64,000 nucleotides of DNA from Phytomonas francai. Taxonomy: Eukaryota; Euglenozoa; Kinetoplastea; Trypanosomatida; Trypanosomatidae. The notes beneath the pieces were generated by a model. It did no database searches. It saw only the letters and a list, made by a program, of their open reading frames with translations, and had not been told where the DNA came from. The position numbers and the translations under genes are program-made. Positions within the stretch are counted from its first letter, which is position 1. Every line of letters starts with the position of its first letter. Shown piece by piece: positions 1 through 8,359 of the stretch. The DNA is taken from assembly GCA_001766655.1 (NCBI GenBank), contig MJCC01000004.1:129189-193188 (forward strand). The letters run 5' to 3'.

Positions 1-229
1 TTTCACACAACCGAGTGATTCACATGTCTCATTCCCCTTTCCTCCTCACCCATCTCACTCCCAACTACACACACTACACAATGTCTCTATATTTTTGAGA
101 TTATTCGCGCTCTTAAATGCATATATATATATGTATATATATATATACATATAAAGAAAGAGAGAGAGAGAGGGATAGGGCCTTGACCTTTAAAATGGGT
201 GAAAAGGGCGTACAAGGTCGATGCATCGC
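1..229. other. Window edge, spacer downstream of the DnaJ gene
   Basis: This stretch lies downstream of the last minus-strand gene and is probably its 3' UTR. It holds an (AT)n tract followed by a (GA)n tract at about 120-175. No convincing reading frame is seen. Confidence 0.5.
120..175. repeat. (AT)n/(GA)n microsatellite
   Basis: Alternating AT over about 32 bases is followed by alternating GA over about 20 bases. It lies in the spacer after the DnaJ gene. Confidence 0.9.
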
Positions 230-997
230 TCAAGAAACCAACGGCGTGTTTGCGTGGACGATAGGCTTTGGGGGGGGTGGCTTCTTTCGGAGTTCCTTTG
301 GCGGGGGCTTCCGCTTTGGCTTCTCCCACTGCGGTGGAAACAAGAGAAAGAGCTCGATACGAAGCATCGTGAAGAGCAAGCACCACATCACGATGAACCG
401 CAGCCAGGCCTGGAAGGCGATCTCGTTGAGCTCAAACGGGGTCCGGCGAGGGTCCTTGCGCGCGGCCTCGTCGTCGTCGTCGTCGTCGTCAAACGGGTTC
501 TTGCGGACCTTTCCGGTGTGCATTTCGGTGTAGAACTCGTCGTAGCTGACCTTGCTCCGGCCGTGGGTGCGAGTGGTGTAGTGAAAGCCGCTATATCGAT
601 TTCCGCCATCCCCCCCCCCTCCCCCCCCGCTCGTGGGGCTGCCGTCCTCGCCTTTTTGAATCCACACGCCGGACTTTACCTGGTCGTAGGCGGCCTGGAT
701 CTCCTGAAAGCGCGCGTGGCTCCCGCCGGGGGCGTCGGGGTGGTGTTTGCGGGCCATCACGCGGTAGGCCTTTTTGACCTCCTCCTTTGAGGCCCCTTGT
801 TTGATCCCGAGCACCGCGTATGGGTTTTGCGAGCTCGCATGCCGCTTTGGCGAAAATAAAATCGGGGCCAACGCGTACGCGGCGCGAAAGCCCCCGGGGG
901 GGAAGTCCGGCGACGAAAAATGGGGGGCGGCGCGAGATCCGGCGTGGGTGGTGGGCACCCGGCGAATGCCACTCCTAAGAATTCTAACCGAGAGCAT
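230..997 (-). CDS. DnaJ-domain protein with C-terminal membrane segment
   Basis: A J-domain co-chaperone of 255 residues that would stimulate an Hsp70 ATPase. The J domain spans about residues 58-110, with the essential HPD tripeptide at 86-88. There is no Gly/Phe region of the usual kind and no zinc-finger domain, so it is a type III DnaJ. The basic, Ser/Arg-rich N-terminus (MLSVRILRSG...) resembles a mitochondrial presequence. A Gly-rich linker and a run of eight Asp (a GTC/GAC triplet repeat) follow. One hydrophobic segment at about 197-220 and a Lys/Pro-rich tail close the protein. The inference is a mitochondrial or other membrane-tethered J-protein. The start is the ATG at 997, with a strong trans-splice acceptor just upstream. 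Client and exact location are unknown. Confidence 0.88.
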   Translation of the reverse strand: MLSVRILRSGIRRVPTTHAGSRAAPHFSSPDFPPGGFRAAYALAPILFSPKRHASSQNPYAVLGIKQGASKEEVKKAYRVMARKHHPDAPGGSHARFQEIQAAYDQVKSGVWIQKGEDGSPTSGGGGGGDGGNRYSGFHYTTRTHGRSKVSYDEFYTEMHTGKVRKNPFDDDDDDDEAARKDPRRTPFELNEIAFQAWLRFIVMWCLLFTMLRIELFLLFPPQWEKPKRKPPPKELRKKPPPPKPIVHANTPLVS

Positions 998-2288
998 AAA
1001 TGGGCTTATCCCGCCAGAGCTACAGTGATGATCCCTAAAAAAAAAGAAAAAAAAGGATTCAATTTTTGGTTCTTAATCACACCTCAACAATGGCAGAAAA
1101 GAGTGAGAGGCAGTGATGGTTTGAAAGAGCATAGACAAAGGGATTAAGTGGGCGGACTGAGCCCATAAAGGGTAAACACAATGAAGTCAAAGTGGAAACC
1201 TATATGTACCAGCAACAAAAAAATTCGTGGCTTTTGCGATTGCTCCACAATGCAGAGTCTTTGTCGTGGTTTCGATAGCAGAATAATGAAACGTCAAAAA
1301 AATAGGCAGGTGTCTATACCCACCGTCTAAGTAGAGTACCCAACGGAGCAGCCTATCAAAATGGTAAAAAAAAAGATTCAGAAAAGATGGGATGGAGACC
1401 CCGCGCGGCGAGGCGGCGTTGGCATCCCGTTCTATACCCTCCCCACACACACACCGTGGAGGATGTCCACAGCAAAAGACGTAGCGGTCTGTAAGGGAAG
1501 GGCGCTAGGCTGAATTCCTCAGCCCCCCTCCCCCCGTAGAGAGCAATCGGAAAAAAAAAAGAGAGGGGAGAGGGGGAGCACGTCGCCCTCCTCCCCCGTA
1601 GGCCTCGATAGATCGCGAAGGAGGCCGAGGCCTTTCCCGCAGGCGGGGCGGGCCAAAGCGGCGCGGACGGCCTCGTCGTCTTCGATGCGCGGCCGGTTCG
1701 GGCCCCGCCGAGAGACGCGTCCGGTGCGAGGGGGGCTTTGGGGCCACGGGAAGCCTTCACGGCGGCGGCGGCTTCTTGGCTTTATTTTTCGTCCTCTTCA
1801 AGCCTATTGACTTGTTGGAATACGATTGGTAGATAAGGGGAGGGGGAAGGTCGATTGTGGAGCGAAAAGGCATAAGAAAAAATATAATACCATCTAACCC
1901 AATTTTTTTTCGATACCATTCTATTCATCCCGGTTCATTTCACACCATTTTACCCGTTCTCAGTATCAAAAAGACTTCAATGAAGGGCAGACATCCCCCT
2001 TTGCTACTAATGAATCGAAAGATTGGAGGAACCACCACCAAGCCTGCAAAAAAAATAGGACTGGGTCCTTTCTCCTGGATTACCATTAAAGAGGAAGTAT
2101 AAGAAGAGCATATAATAGTTGACCTCGACTCTTCCTCCCGGAGATACACGCATAGTCGCATCAAGAATATGAAGAAAGTACTCCTTCCTTTTGCACTTGG
2201 TCATCGAAATCCTCTGCAAACCTCATGCACATGATATCTTATCCTTCACCTTAAAAAAACAAAAAACAATGAAGGGTCCTGGTTATGA
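998..2288. other. Spacer with a GC-rich island, no assigned gene
   Basis: The spacer between the ATP12 and DnaJ genes is mostly AT-rich with A and G homopolymers. A GC-rich island at about 1500-1790 has the composition of the neighbouring coding regions. On the minus strand two of its frames stay open for long stretches, and a short Lys/Pro-rich frame ends just upstream at about 1760. None has a clear ATG start or a recognisable domain. Confidence 0.4.
1035..1056 (-). promoter_or_regulatory. Trans-splice acceptor for the DnaJ gene
   Basis: Read on the minus strand this is a run of about 20 pyrimidines, nearly all T, ending in AG at 1036-1035. It lies about 38 bases upstream of the ATG at 997. 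That is the normal layout for spliced-leader addition in kinetoplastids. Confidence 0.65.
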
Positions 2289-3509
2289 CTAAATCGTATC
2301 CAGCTCATCCAATGGGGACGCACGGTGCACCTCAAAGCACTTCGCCGAGGGCACATCCTTCATTAACCTCCACGCCAACGCGCACGCGCTGATCTTCGTG
2401 GCGACATCGGCCTCTCGGATGTCGTGGTACCCCTCAATAAGCCCCGCTTCCTGGATATTATGTCCTTCCTCGCAGTGGTTAATTCTCAGCGCCGTCGGCA
2501 AATCCACGACCCCGTGAAAGAGCGCGAGCGGCAATAATAGGCTGCTCGTGAATTGCGCGGCGACGCAAAGGGCCACGACCTGGTAGGGGTTCATCGCCCA
2601 GGCGAGCAGGCGATCCCGCACTTTTCGAAGGTCCTGCGGGGAAACGTGGGGGTCGCCGATGCCGACGACGACGGGCACCTCGACCGCGAAAACGCGCGAA
2701 AACCACTCGAGGACGGGGGCGATCAGCGCGTTTTGGGCCTCCGCGATCGGCGCACTTCGAAAGTAGAGGTTGTCGTTCTGGTAAAAGGACAGGAGGTAGT
2801 CAAGGCGCGGGGGAATCATCTGCGGGGCGACGTGCAAGACCCCACTGCAGAGGTCCGAGATGGGCATGAGGAGCTTGTTGAGGTGCCCGCGCTGCTCGGC
2901 GTACTCGGCCGCGCAGCAGTGGGCCATGGCCTCGCTCGGCACCGCGAGGACCTGCCTCGATTCGAAGGCGCGCACGTTTCGGCCGTCGAGAAGAAGGGTA
3001 TACCACCCGTCGTACTTTTCCAGCGGACGAACCTCGACGTCCTTCCAGAATACGCGAACCCCGGACTCGCCGCGCGTTCGCAGGGAGACGTCGAGCTGAT
3101 AAATCGAATCCTCGGCGAGGACGCGGCTGCTCTCGGCCTCCCTCGCCTCGAAGTCGCCGACGGCGGAGTCGAGATCGCGCGCGTGGATCCGGGACCAGTC
3201 GTCGACTTTGCGCTTTAACTTCGCCATCGAGGTCTCGGCGTGGGCGCCGGGATCGCGGGGGAGGGCGTCGAGTTTAATGGCGCCGAGATTGGCGTGGATC
3301 GGCCGCCTTTGCCGCTTGGGAAGAATCGGAAGTACCGTCGGATCCCGCGGGAGGGGGTCGTTCGAAATCCCTTCACCCTCCGTCGGGGTCGTCGACGTGT
3401 CGGGTCGACGGGCGCAGAGAAAAGCGGCGGGGGAGATGGGGCTCGCCGGGCCTCGGCTCGGCGCCCCTCCTCGCATGAAAGCGCGCAGGATCTTTATACT
3501 CACTCGCAT
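2289..3509 (-). CDS. ATP12: ATP12-like F1-ATPase assembly chaperone
   Basis: Matches the ATP12 (ATPAF2) family, matrix chaperones that bind the F1 alpha subunit before it joins beta in the mitochondrial ATP synthase. The core fills about residues 125-400. It shows the family signature GWYTLLLDGRNV near the N-terminal side of the core, an IPPRLDYLLSFY segment in the middle, and a C-terminal region with the acidic NHCEEG stretch. The N-terminus MRVSIKILRAFMRGG is a good mitochondrial presequence. At 406 residues it is longer than human ATPAF2 (about 290); most of the excess is an N-terminal extension of low complexity. The ATG at 3509 is 26 bases downstream of an AG that follows a pyrimidine tract. 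Codon use is strongly GC-rich, unlike the AT-rich flanks. Confidence 0.9.
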   Translation of the reverse strand: MRVSIKILRAFMRGGAPSRGPASPISPAAFLCARRPDTSTTPTEGEGISNDPLPRDPTVLPILPKRQRRPIHANLGAIKLDALPRDPGAHAETSMAKLKRKVDDWSRIHARDLDSAVGDFEAREAESSRVLAEDSIYQLDVSLRTRGESGVRVFWKDVEVRPLEKYDGWYTLLLDGRNVRAFESRQVLAVPSEAMAHCCAAEYAEQRGHLNKLLMPISDLCSGVLHVAPQMIPPRLDYLLSFYQNDNLYFRSAPIAEAQNALIAPVLEWFSRVFAVEVPVVVGIGDPHVSPQDLRKVRDRLLAWAMNPYQVVALCVAAQFTSSLLLPLALFHGVVDLPTALRINHCEEGHNIQEAGLIEGYHDIREADVATKISACALAWRLMKDVPSAKCFEVHRASPLDELDTI

Positions 3510-3534
3510 TAGCGACTACGGAAGGAGAAAGGTT

Positions 3535-3568
3535 CTAGGGTGGGGGAGGAGAGGGAAAAAAAGACAAG
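3535..3568 (-). promoter_or_regulatory. Trans-splice acceptor for the ATP12 gene
   Basis: On the minus strand a C/T-rich tract of about 30 bases runs into AG at 3536-3535, 26 bases before the ATG at 3509. This is the expected position for a spliced-leader acceptor. Confidence 0.6.
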
Positions 3569-3594
3569 CTCAGAAATTGTAAAGCGAAAAATAC

Positions 3595-3624
3595 GCACAC
3601 ACACACACACACAAAAAAAAAAAA
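3595..3624. repeat. (AC)n followed by poly-A
   Basis: About nine AC units are followed by 12 A residues, in the spacer upstream of the ATP12 gene. Confidence 0.9.
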
Positions 3625-3943
3625 GGACACGATGGGGTAGGATTCTACAGGGGCGCTGTGTAATAGGTATGCGCGCATATACATCTATGACGCTCGCTTC
3701 GCATTGTCCCTCTTCCTCTGGATGGGAAACCAGCCTAAACCTGGGCAGGTATTTATTTTCGCCAAATTCACCCTTGGTGTACGAAACCGCATCCAAGATG
3801 AAGGGTTCAATAACATCGAAGGAAAAAGATATAAAAATGGCGATTCCCACTTCCCTATCAAATCCCATTTCCACCACCTGAGCTTTTCAAAATAGTGTCC
3901 ACCACCTCGATGACCAAAAAAAAAAAAAAAACAAGCGAACTCA

Positions 3944-4966
3944 TCAAAATAGGTCATACCGCACCTTTATCGGGGCCGCCGAGGGCGGGGGCGGGCAAAG
4001 AAACTCCGCCATCCTCCAGCGGTGCACGGCGCCGTCGTCGTTGGCGGCGTCGCGGTGGGCGGGGTTGGAGGGGCCGCCGCCTTTGAGAGCCTGACGGAGG
4101 GGGTGGTAGTTGAAGGCGTGCACCGACCGCGCGGCCTCGCCGCCGGCGCACCCCCCGCCCTCGAGAATCCGGACCATCTCGTAGGTCCACCGCGAGATCG
4201 CGGCGAGCCCGAGGTGGGCGTCGTAGTATCCGGAAAAGCTGTCCATATCGGCCTCGGAGGAGGCCGCGCAGACGACCCCCGGCGCCTCGATCGCCGCGCA
4301 GAGCTCGAGCGCCTTGCAGGTGTCGACCAAAAGAAGGACCTTTCGATAGCGCCCCTGCGTGTGCATCATCGCGAGCGACTCCGCGAGGTCGACGCCGGAG
4401 AGGTACTCGGAGTCCTGGAATTTGAAGTACCCCTTCGCGGAGTGCCCGGTGAGGTAGATGAGCAGGTTCGAGTTCGCATCGGTGCGGAGCCGCCGGGTCT
4501 CCGGCGTCGTCGCGTCGTAGCGGCCCTGCAGGGTCGCGAGAAAGGTCTCGACGTCGACGTTATCGCCGAAGAAGTCGACGCGCGCGCAGTCGGGGTACCA
4601 GTCGAAGAAGGGCTCGGGATGCCCAAACGCGGCTTTGAGGGAGCCCGGGTGCGGATTCCGCGGGTCGCAGGGGGCCCCGTAGCTCGAAAAGAAGAGAATG
4701 TGGTCGTCGTCGATGCCGTACTCGCGAACGAGGTTGTACACCCCGAAGGCGTTCATGGTGTGCCGGTAGTTGAAATAATACCGCGCGCTGCCAACGATGA
4801 TCGCCCAATTATTCCTTCGCGCGTTGGGCGCCGCTTCCCTCGACAGGGGCGGGGACGGAGGGCCACCGGGAGAAGCGTGCGCGAGGGGGATTGAAAAAAA
4901 CGACACTAGTGATGCCAAAAAGAACAGTTGAATGAGCACATAGTATCTCCCACACATGGACGGCAT
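3944..4966 (-). CDS. GPI8: GPI-anchor transamidase catalytic subunit GPI8
   Basis: A C13-family (legumain-like) cysteine protease that cleaves the GPI-attachment signal and transfers the protein to the GPI anchor in the ER lumen. The catalytic His is in YLTGHSAKG at about residue 175 and the catalytic Cys in LLVDTCKA at about 217. The 42-residue spacing matches human PIGK. A hydrophobic N-terminal segment (YYVLIQLFFLASLVSFF) is a clear signal peptide. The chain ends shortly after the protease domain with no C-terminal membrane segment. This agrees with the soluble trypanosomatid GPI8 and differs from yeast and human. Two in-frame ATGs, at 4966 and 4957, both give a full signal peptide; I use the outer. 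The open frame extends to 4999 without another ATG. Confidence 0.93.
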   Translation of the reverse strand: MPSMCGRYYVLIQLFFLASLVSFFSIPLAHASPGGPPSPPLSREAAPNARRNNWAIIVGSARYYFNYRHTMNAFGVYNLVREYGIDDDHILFFSSYGAPCDPRNPHPGSLKAAFGHPEPFFDWYPDCARVDFFGDNVDVETFLATLQGRYDATTPETRRLRTDANSNLLIYLTGHSAKGYFKFQDSEYLSGVDLAESLAMMHTQGRYRKVLLLVDTCKALELCAAIEAPGVVCAASSEADMDSFSGYYDAHLGLAAISRWTYEMVRILEGGGCAGGEAARSVHAFNYHPLRQALKGGGPSNPAHRDAANDDGAVHRWRMAEFLCPPPPSAAPIKVRYDLF

Positions 4967-5520
4967 CAAACCCTTCCTGCTATACACACACACACACAAA
5001 ATCAGATATGTTTAGATAGCTATGATATATCGATATATAGGTATATATACTTGCGCACCTCGCCCCTACAAAAATTAAACTTTTAGAATATAAAATAATC
5101 CAACACTTTCTTTAAAAGGGAATATCGCCAAACGGGAAAAAAAGAAAAGAGAAAGTTAGACAAAAATTAGCCACATTGTTTTTCTTTTTTTTTTTTTTTN
5201 NNNNNNNNNNNNNNNNNNNGGGGGGGAGGGGGGCGCGAGGGGGAGGCAAATGAATAGTTCGATGCCAAATATAGAGGAATCATATTAAATGGATAGCATA
5301 CGCATAGGAAAAAAAAAGAAGTGAACCATAAAAGCACATCGTGGGTTCCCTCAGGTGTCCTAAGACTGTTGTAATGACTAGTATACAGAGGATGTAAGCA
5401 AAAAAAAAACAAAAAAAAACAGGAATGAATCTTCTCCTCTACCACCGCCCTGACTATTCCACATACCTAATATCTCTATCTACCCAAACACCACGAAAAA
5501 AAAAAACCCACAATCGTCGT
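4967..5520. other. Spacer between TTLL9-like and GPI8 genes
   Basis: Contains an (AC)n tract at about 4983-4999, AT-rich sequence, and a 20-base run of N flanked by poly-T and poly-G. No gene is seen. A short minus frame spans the gap but is only homopolymer translation. Confidence 0.6.
5200..5219. other. Assembly gap (20 N)
   Basis: Twenty undetermined bases sit between a run of T and a run of G. The real length of sequence here is unknown, and homopolymers probably broke the assembly. Confidence 0.98.
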
Positions 5521-6849
5521 CTACGTCAGCAGCCGCTCGCTCATATGATGGCCTTGGAAACGGGGCGGCATGCGCACCATCGAGATCGGGATCTCGAGCT
5601 CGTTCAGACATCCCAAGAGAGACCCCGCGGTCGGGGCCTTGGCGTCGCTCGGCGTGGGCCCGACGGGGCCGTTCGACCAGATCAAATCGAACCCGCCCAC
5701 GCGCGTTTCGTTTCCCTCCCGTCGGTGCTCGAGGTCGATGATGTTGAACATGTCGTCGAGGAGGTTGAACTTGAGGTGGTAGTCGGCCGGGGTCTCGGCC
5801 GTCAGCGAGGGCGACGCGTTCGTCTCGATCAGCCACGGCCGCATCGCGTCGTCGATCATAATATCATAGCCGTAGAGCTCCGTGCAGTGCTTGTCCTGCA
5901 CGATCACGCGCTGGACGGCGAAAATGGTGCGCAAAATCATATTTTGGATATCATCGAAAAGCTGTCGGGTGCGCGCGGGGCCGGCGGCGGCGGTGATCAG
6001 GCCGCGGAGCCCGCGGATCCCGAATTTGCAGCTCACCCGCGCGGTATAACGCGGGTTCATCTTCTGCACCGCGACGTTCGTGACGTGGATGAAGGTGTTC
6101 TCGAGGTCCGCGAGGGAGAAGCGGTGATGGCAAAACCGCGCGAAGCCCGTCCGATGGAGCCAAACGACGAGGGGGTGGTAGCTCTGGACGAGGACGTAGA
6201 CGCGGAGGTCGTACTTTTTGCCGCCAACGAGGTGGGGGTTCGCGATATAGCGCTGGGCGAGGTAGGGCTCGACGGGGTCGACGCCGTAGGGGCCGCCGGC
6301 GCCCATCACACCGGCCCCGCCCGCGTTCGTCAGCAGGCCCTGCCGCTGCCGGAACTCCCGCCGCCACTCCGAGATCTGGGAGAGCTTCGAGAAGAGAAAG
6401 ATCCCCTTGCCCTGCGCCTTCGCCGGGGGCTTCATGATCCAAATCGCGTTCGTGCGGCGGCGGAACTCCTGCTCGAAAAGCCCATACTCCTGCGGGAGGG
6501 AGAAGGTGGTGGGGAAGAAGTCCCACGCCGCGGCCTCCTCGGCATCCCCTTCCTTTTCGATCGCCTTTTTCATTCGTTTGAAATTTTTCGCCATCATGTC
6601 CTTGCGTGTGAGCTCGTAGTGATTGCGATAGTGGTTAATCCGCTGGTGATCCTCGAGACGAATGTGGTCGTAGTTTTCACGAATCCACATCGTGTCGGCC
6701 CAGTGATAGTCCCAGTCAAACTCGCTATCGGTTTCAACCCAGCCCCGACTACGCATCACATCAAGGACGATATTACGCAAAGAAGTCTTAAAGCGAATAG
6801 GGCTTTCCCCAGACGAGTCCGGGTTGAGTGAGCGTTGACTCTTTACCAT
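5521..6849 (-). CDS. TTLL9: Tubulin tyrosine ligase-like protein, TTLL9 type
   Basis: A TTL-family ATP-grasp ligase that most likely adds glutamates to axonemal tubulin. At 442 residues it is the same size as TTLL9 of other eukaryotes. Family landmarks appear in order: the N-terminal WVETDSEFDWDYHWAD and NHYELTRKD segments, the ATP-binding WIMKPPAKAQGKGI at about 138-151, KKYDLRVYVLV, FIHVTNVAVQ, and the metal-binding PWLIETNASPSL near 350. The start is the ATG at 6849, preceded by a pyrimidine tract plus AG. The N-terminal 80 codons are much less GC-rich than the rest. The flagellar role is inferred from the family; polyglutamylation rather than another tubulin modification is the likely activity. 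Confidence 0.9.
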   Translation of the reverse strand: MVKSQRSLNPDSSGESPIRFKTSLRNIVLDVMRSRGWVETDSEFDWDYHWADTMWIRENYDHIRLEDHQRINHYRNHYELTRKDMMAKNFKRMKKAIEKEGDAEEAAAWDFFPTTFSLPQEYGLFEQEFRRRTNAIWIMKPPAKAQGKGIFLFSKLSQISEWRREFRQRQGLLTNAGGAGVMGAGGPYGVDPVEPYLAQRYIANPHLVGGKKYDLRVYVLVQSYHPLVVWLHRTGFARFCHHRFSLADLENTFIHVTNVAVQKMNPRYTARVSCKFGIRGLRGLITAAAGPARTRQLFDDIQNMILRTIFAVQRVIVQDKHCTELYGYDIMIDDAMRPWLIETNASPSLTAETPADYHLKFNLLDDMFNIIDLEHRREGNETRVGGFDLIWSNGPVGPTPSDAKAPTAGSLLGCLNELEIPISMVRMPPRFQGHHMSERLLT

Positions 6850-6890
6850 ATCTGTTTGCCTAAGTGGATATTAAGAGTTTGTACATACAC

Positions 6891-6931
6891 CTGGGAAAGG
6901 AAAGTGCGGTGGAAGAGAAAGAGAGGAGAGG
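6891..6931 (-). promoter_or_regulatory. Probable trans-splice acceptor for the TTLL9-like gene
   Basis: On the minus strand a C/T-rich tract (about 6931 to 6894) ends in AG at 6892-6891, about 42 bases before the ATG at 6849. Confidence 0.5.
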
Positions 6932-7297
6932 ATTTGCTGGCAATTGAAGAGGGAGGGGGGGATAATAGAATATGCACTTTGAGATACTCTGTTGGAAAAA
7001 TAAAAGACCTAAACAATAGTTTACGCGTCAGAATGGATACACTTTGTGAGATTCCTTAAGCTCCTGATCTTATATAGATTATCAACTTTTCTACCACTAT
7101 AATGGTAATAATAATAATAATAATAAACTCTCTTAAAGCTTCTCCAACAAAGCCTACAACAGGCAACAGAATTAAAGGATATGCAAAAAAAAAAATCAAA
7201 AAAATCTCCCACTTCACATCTCTTTCTTTGTGGAGTGTGTGTGGGGTACTCGAAAAAGGGGTGAAAAGGTTCTGAGTTTCAACACGACAGCGCAAAA

Positions 7298-7773
7298 TCA
7301 TACCCATGTTATATCATGAACTGGTGTAATGGCATACAAAAGTGGTTGGTAGCCGCGCAGATGAAAAGAGGAGCTGTAGTTCATCCCCAAATAATCTAAA
7401 ATAACCAGTAGTTCTAGCGCCAAAATCAAGGACTCGACAAAGGAGCTCTGCTGTGAAACTCTATGCTTTAAACAAAAGCCATTTCTTCGGGCTCGCGTTA
7501 TTTCCCTTCATACGACATCTGAACGTGTGGTTCGCTGAGTTGATTTCAGTTGCAATTGCTTTCTCGCTGAAATACAGGTGCTGTCCGAGCTGGTGATACG
7601 ACCTTGCTTTGTCCAAAGCTTCTCAGGAAGATAATGATTGGGTATGCTGGTGCGATAAGAAAACCTGCAAATAACGATCTGACTAAAAAATCGATATAGA
7701 GGGAAGTGCACAAGAATTGTAAAGTTATGAGATAATAAAGCGAATATCCAATTGTGATGAATTCTTCTAACAT
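7298..7773 (-). pseudogene. Probable decayed gene of unknown family
   Basis: Three protein-like segments follow one another on the minus strand in different frames. The first begins with an ATG at 7773 and includes a hydrophobic stretch (FLVRSLFAGFLIAPAYPIII). The second, at about 7622-7465, has EALDKARSYHQLGQ. The third ends at a TGA at 7298-7300 and contains YQPLLYAITPVHDITWV. Stops and at least two frameshifts separate them. Base composition is closer to coding than that of the flanks, and orientation agrees with the array. I do not recognise the family. Chance open frames remain possible. Confidence 0.35.
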
Positions 7774-8359
7774 GTTTTCAGCATTAGATTCTTTTTATGC
7801 TTATTCCTTTTTTACCATTTTCAATATTTTTAAAGATGTATAACAAAAAGAGGTGGGCTAATTTCCTTTGGAGACTTTTTAGGCGTTATACATATACGAA
7901 CTGCAAGATAATTAATTTTATTACGGTATCTAGCCAACTCAATAAGATGATATTCCATTCTTTGTATGCCACCCTGCACAGCTTGTAGGGTCTATGGCAG
8001 ACGTCCAACGAGGCTTTATAGAACATTAGATAATCAAGTGTGCATTTCACGGGGAAAAGAGGCTGCATCTACTTAACCTTGCAAAAAAAAAAAAAATAAT
8101 AGTGATACATATGTCCTGTGTCACACTCATGATAACATATATTCAAGAAACTATAATGAGTACTTCAATGAAAAAAATGAAAAATAAACATGCGGCGGCA
8201 TGTCATTTCAGGAGTCAACGATGTAACCAATTTGACCCACCTTTTCCAGGGAAGAAAGTGGTGTATAAATCTTATCCAAAAAAATGAGAATATTTTTTTT
8301 AAATGAATATTTAAATTTATATAGAGGTAAATTTTCAGACTAAACGATTTACGGGCAAG

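Larger units (their letters stand above)
3510..3943. other. Spacer between GPI8 and ATP12 genes
   Basis: Carries the ATP12 5' UTR with its splice acceptor, an (AC)n plus poly-A microsatellite at 3595-3624, and the probable GPI8 3' UTR with a 16-base A run near 3917. The short open frames on both strands show no recognisable features. Confidence 0.5.
6850..8359. other. Long spacer, holds a decayed gene
   Basis: The 1.5 kb between the sugar-transporter and TTLL9-like genes has no intact gene. The part from 6850 to 7297 contains the TTLL9 5' UTR, A/T trinucleotide runs and no open frame of note. The part from 7298 to 7773 is listed separately as a probable pseudogene. The stretch from 7774 to 8359 is AT-rich with poly-A runs. 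Confidence 0.5.

Noticed and set aside
4022..4894. 290-codon plus frame opposite GPI8
   Set aside because: An antisense shadow of a GC-rich gene; its residues reflect codon bias of the real gene. The same holds for the long antisense frames opposite TTLL9, FtsH, uL1 and RP2.
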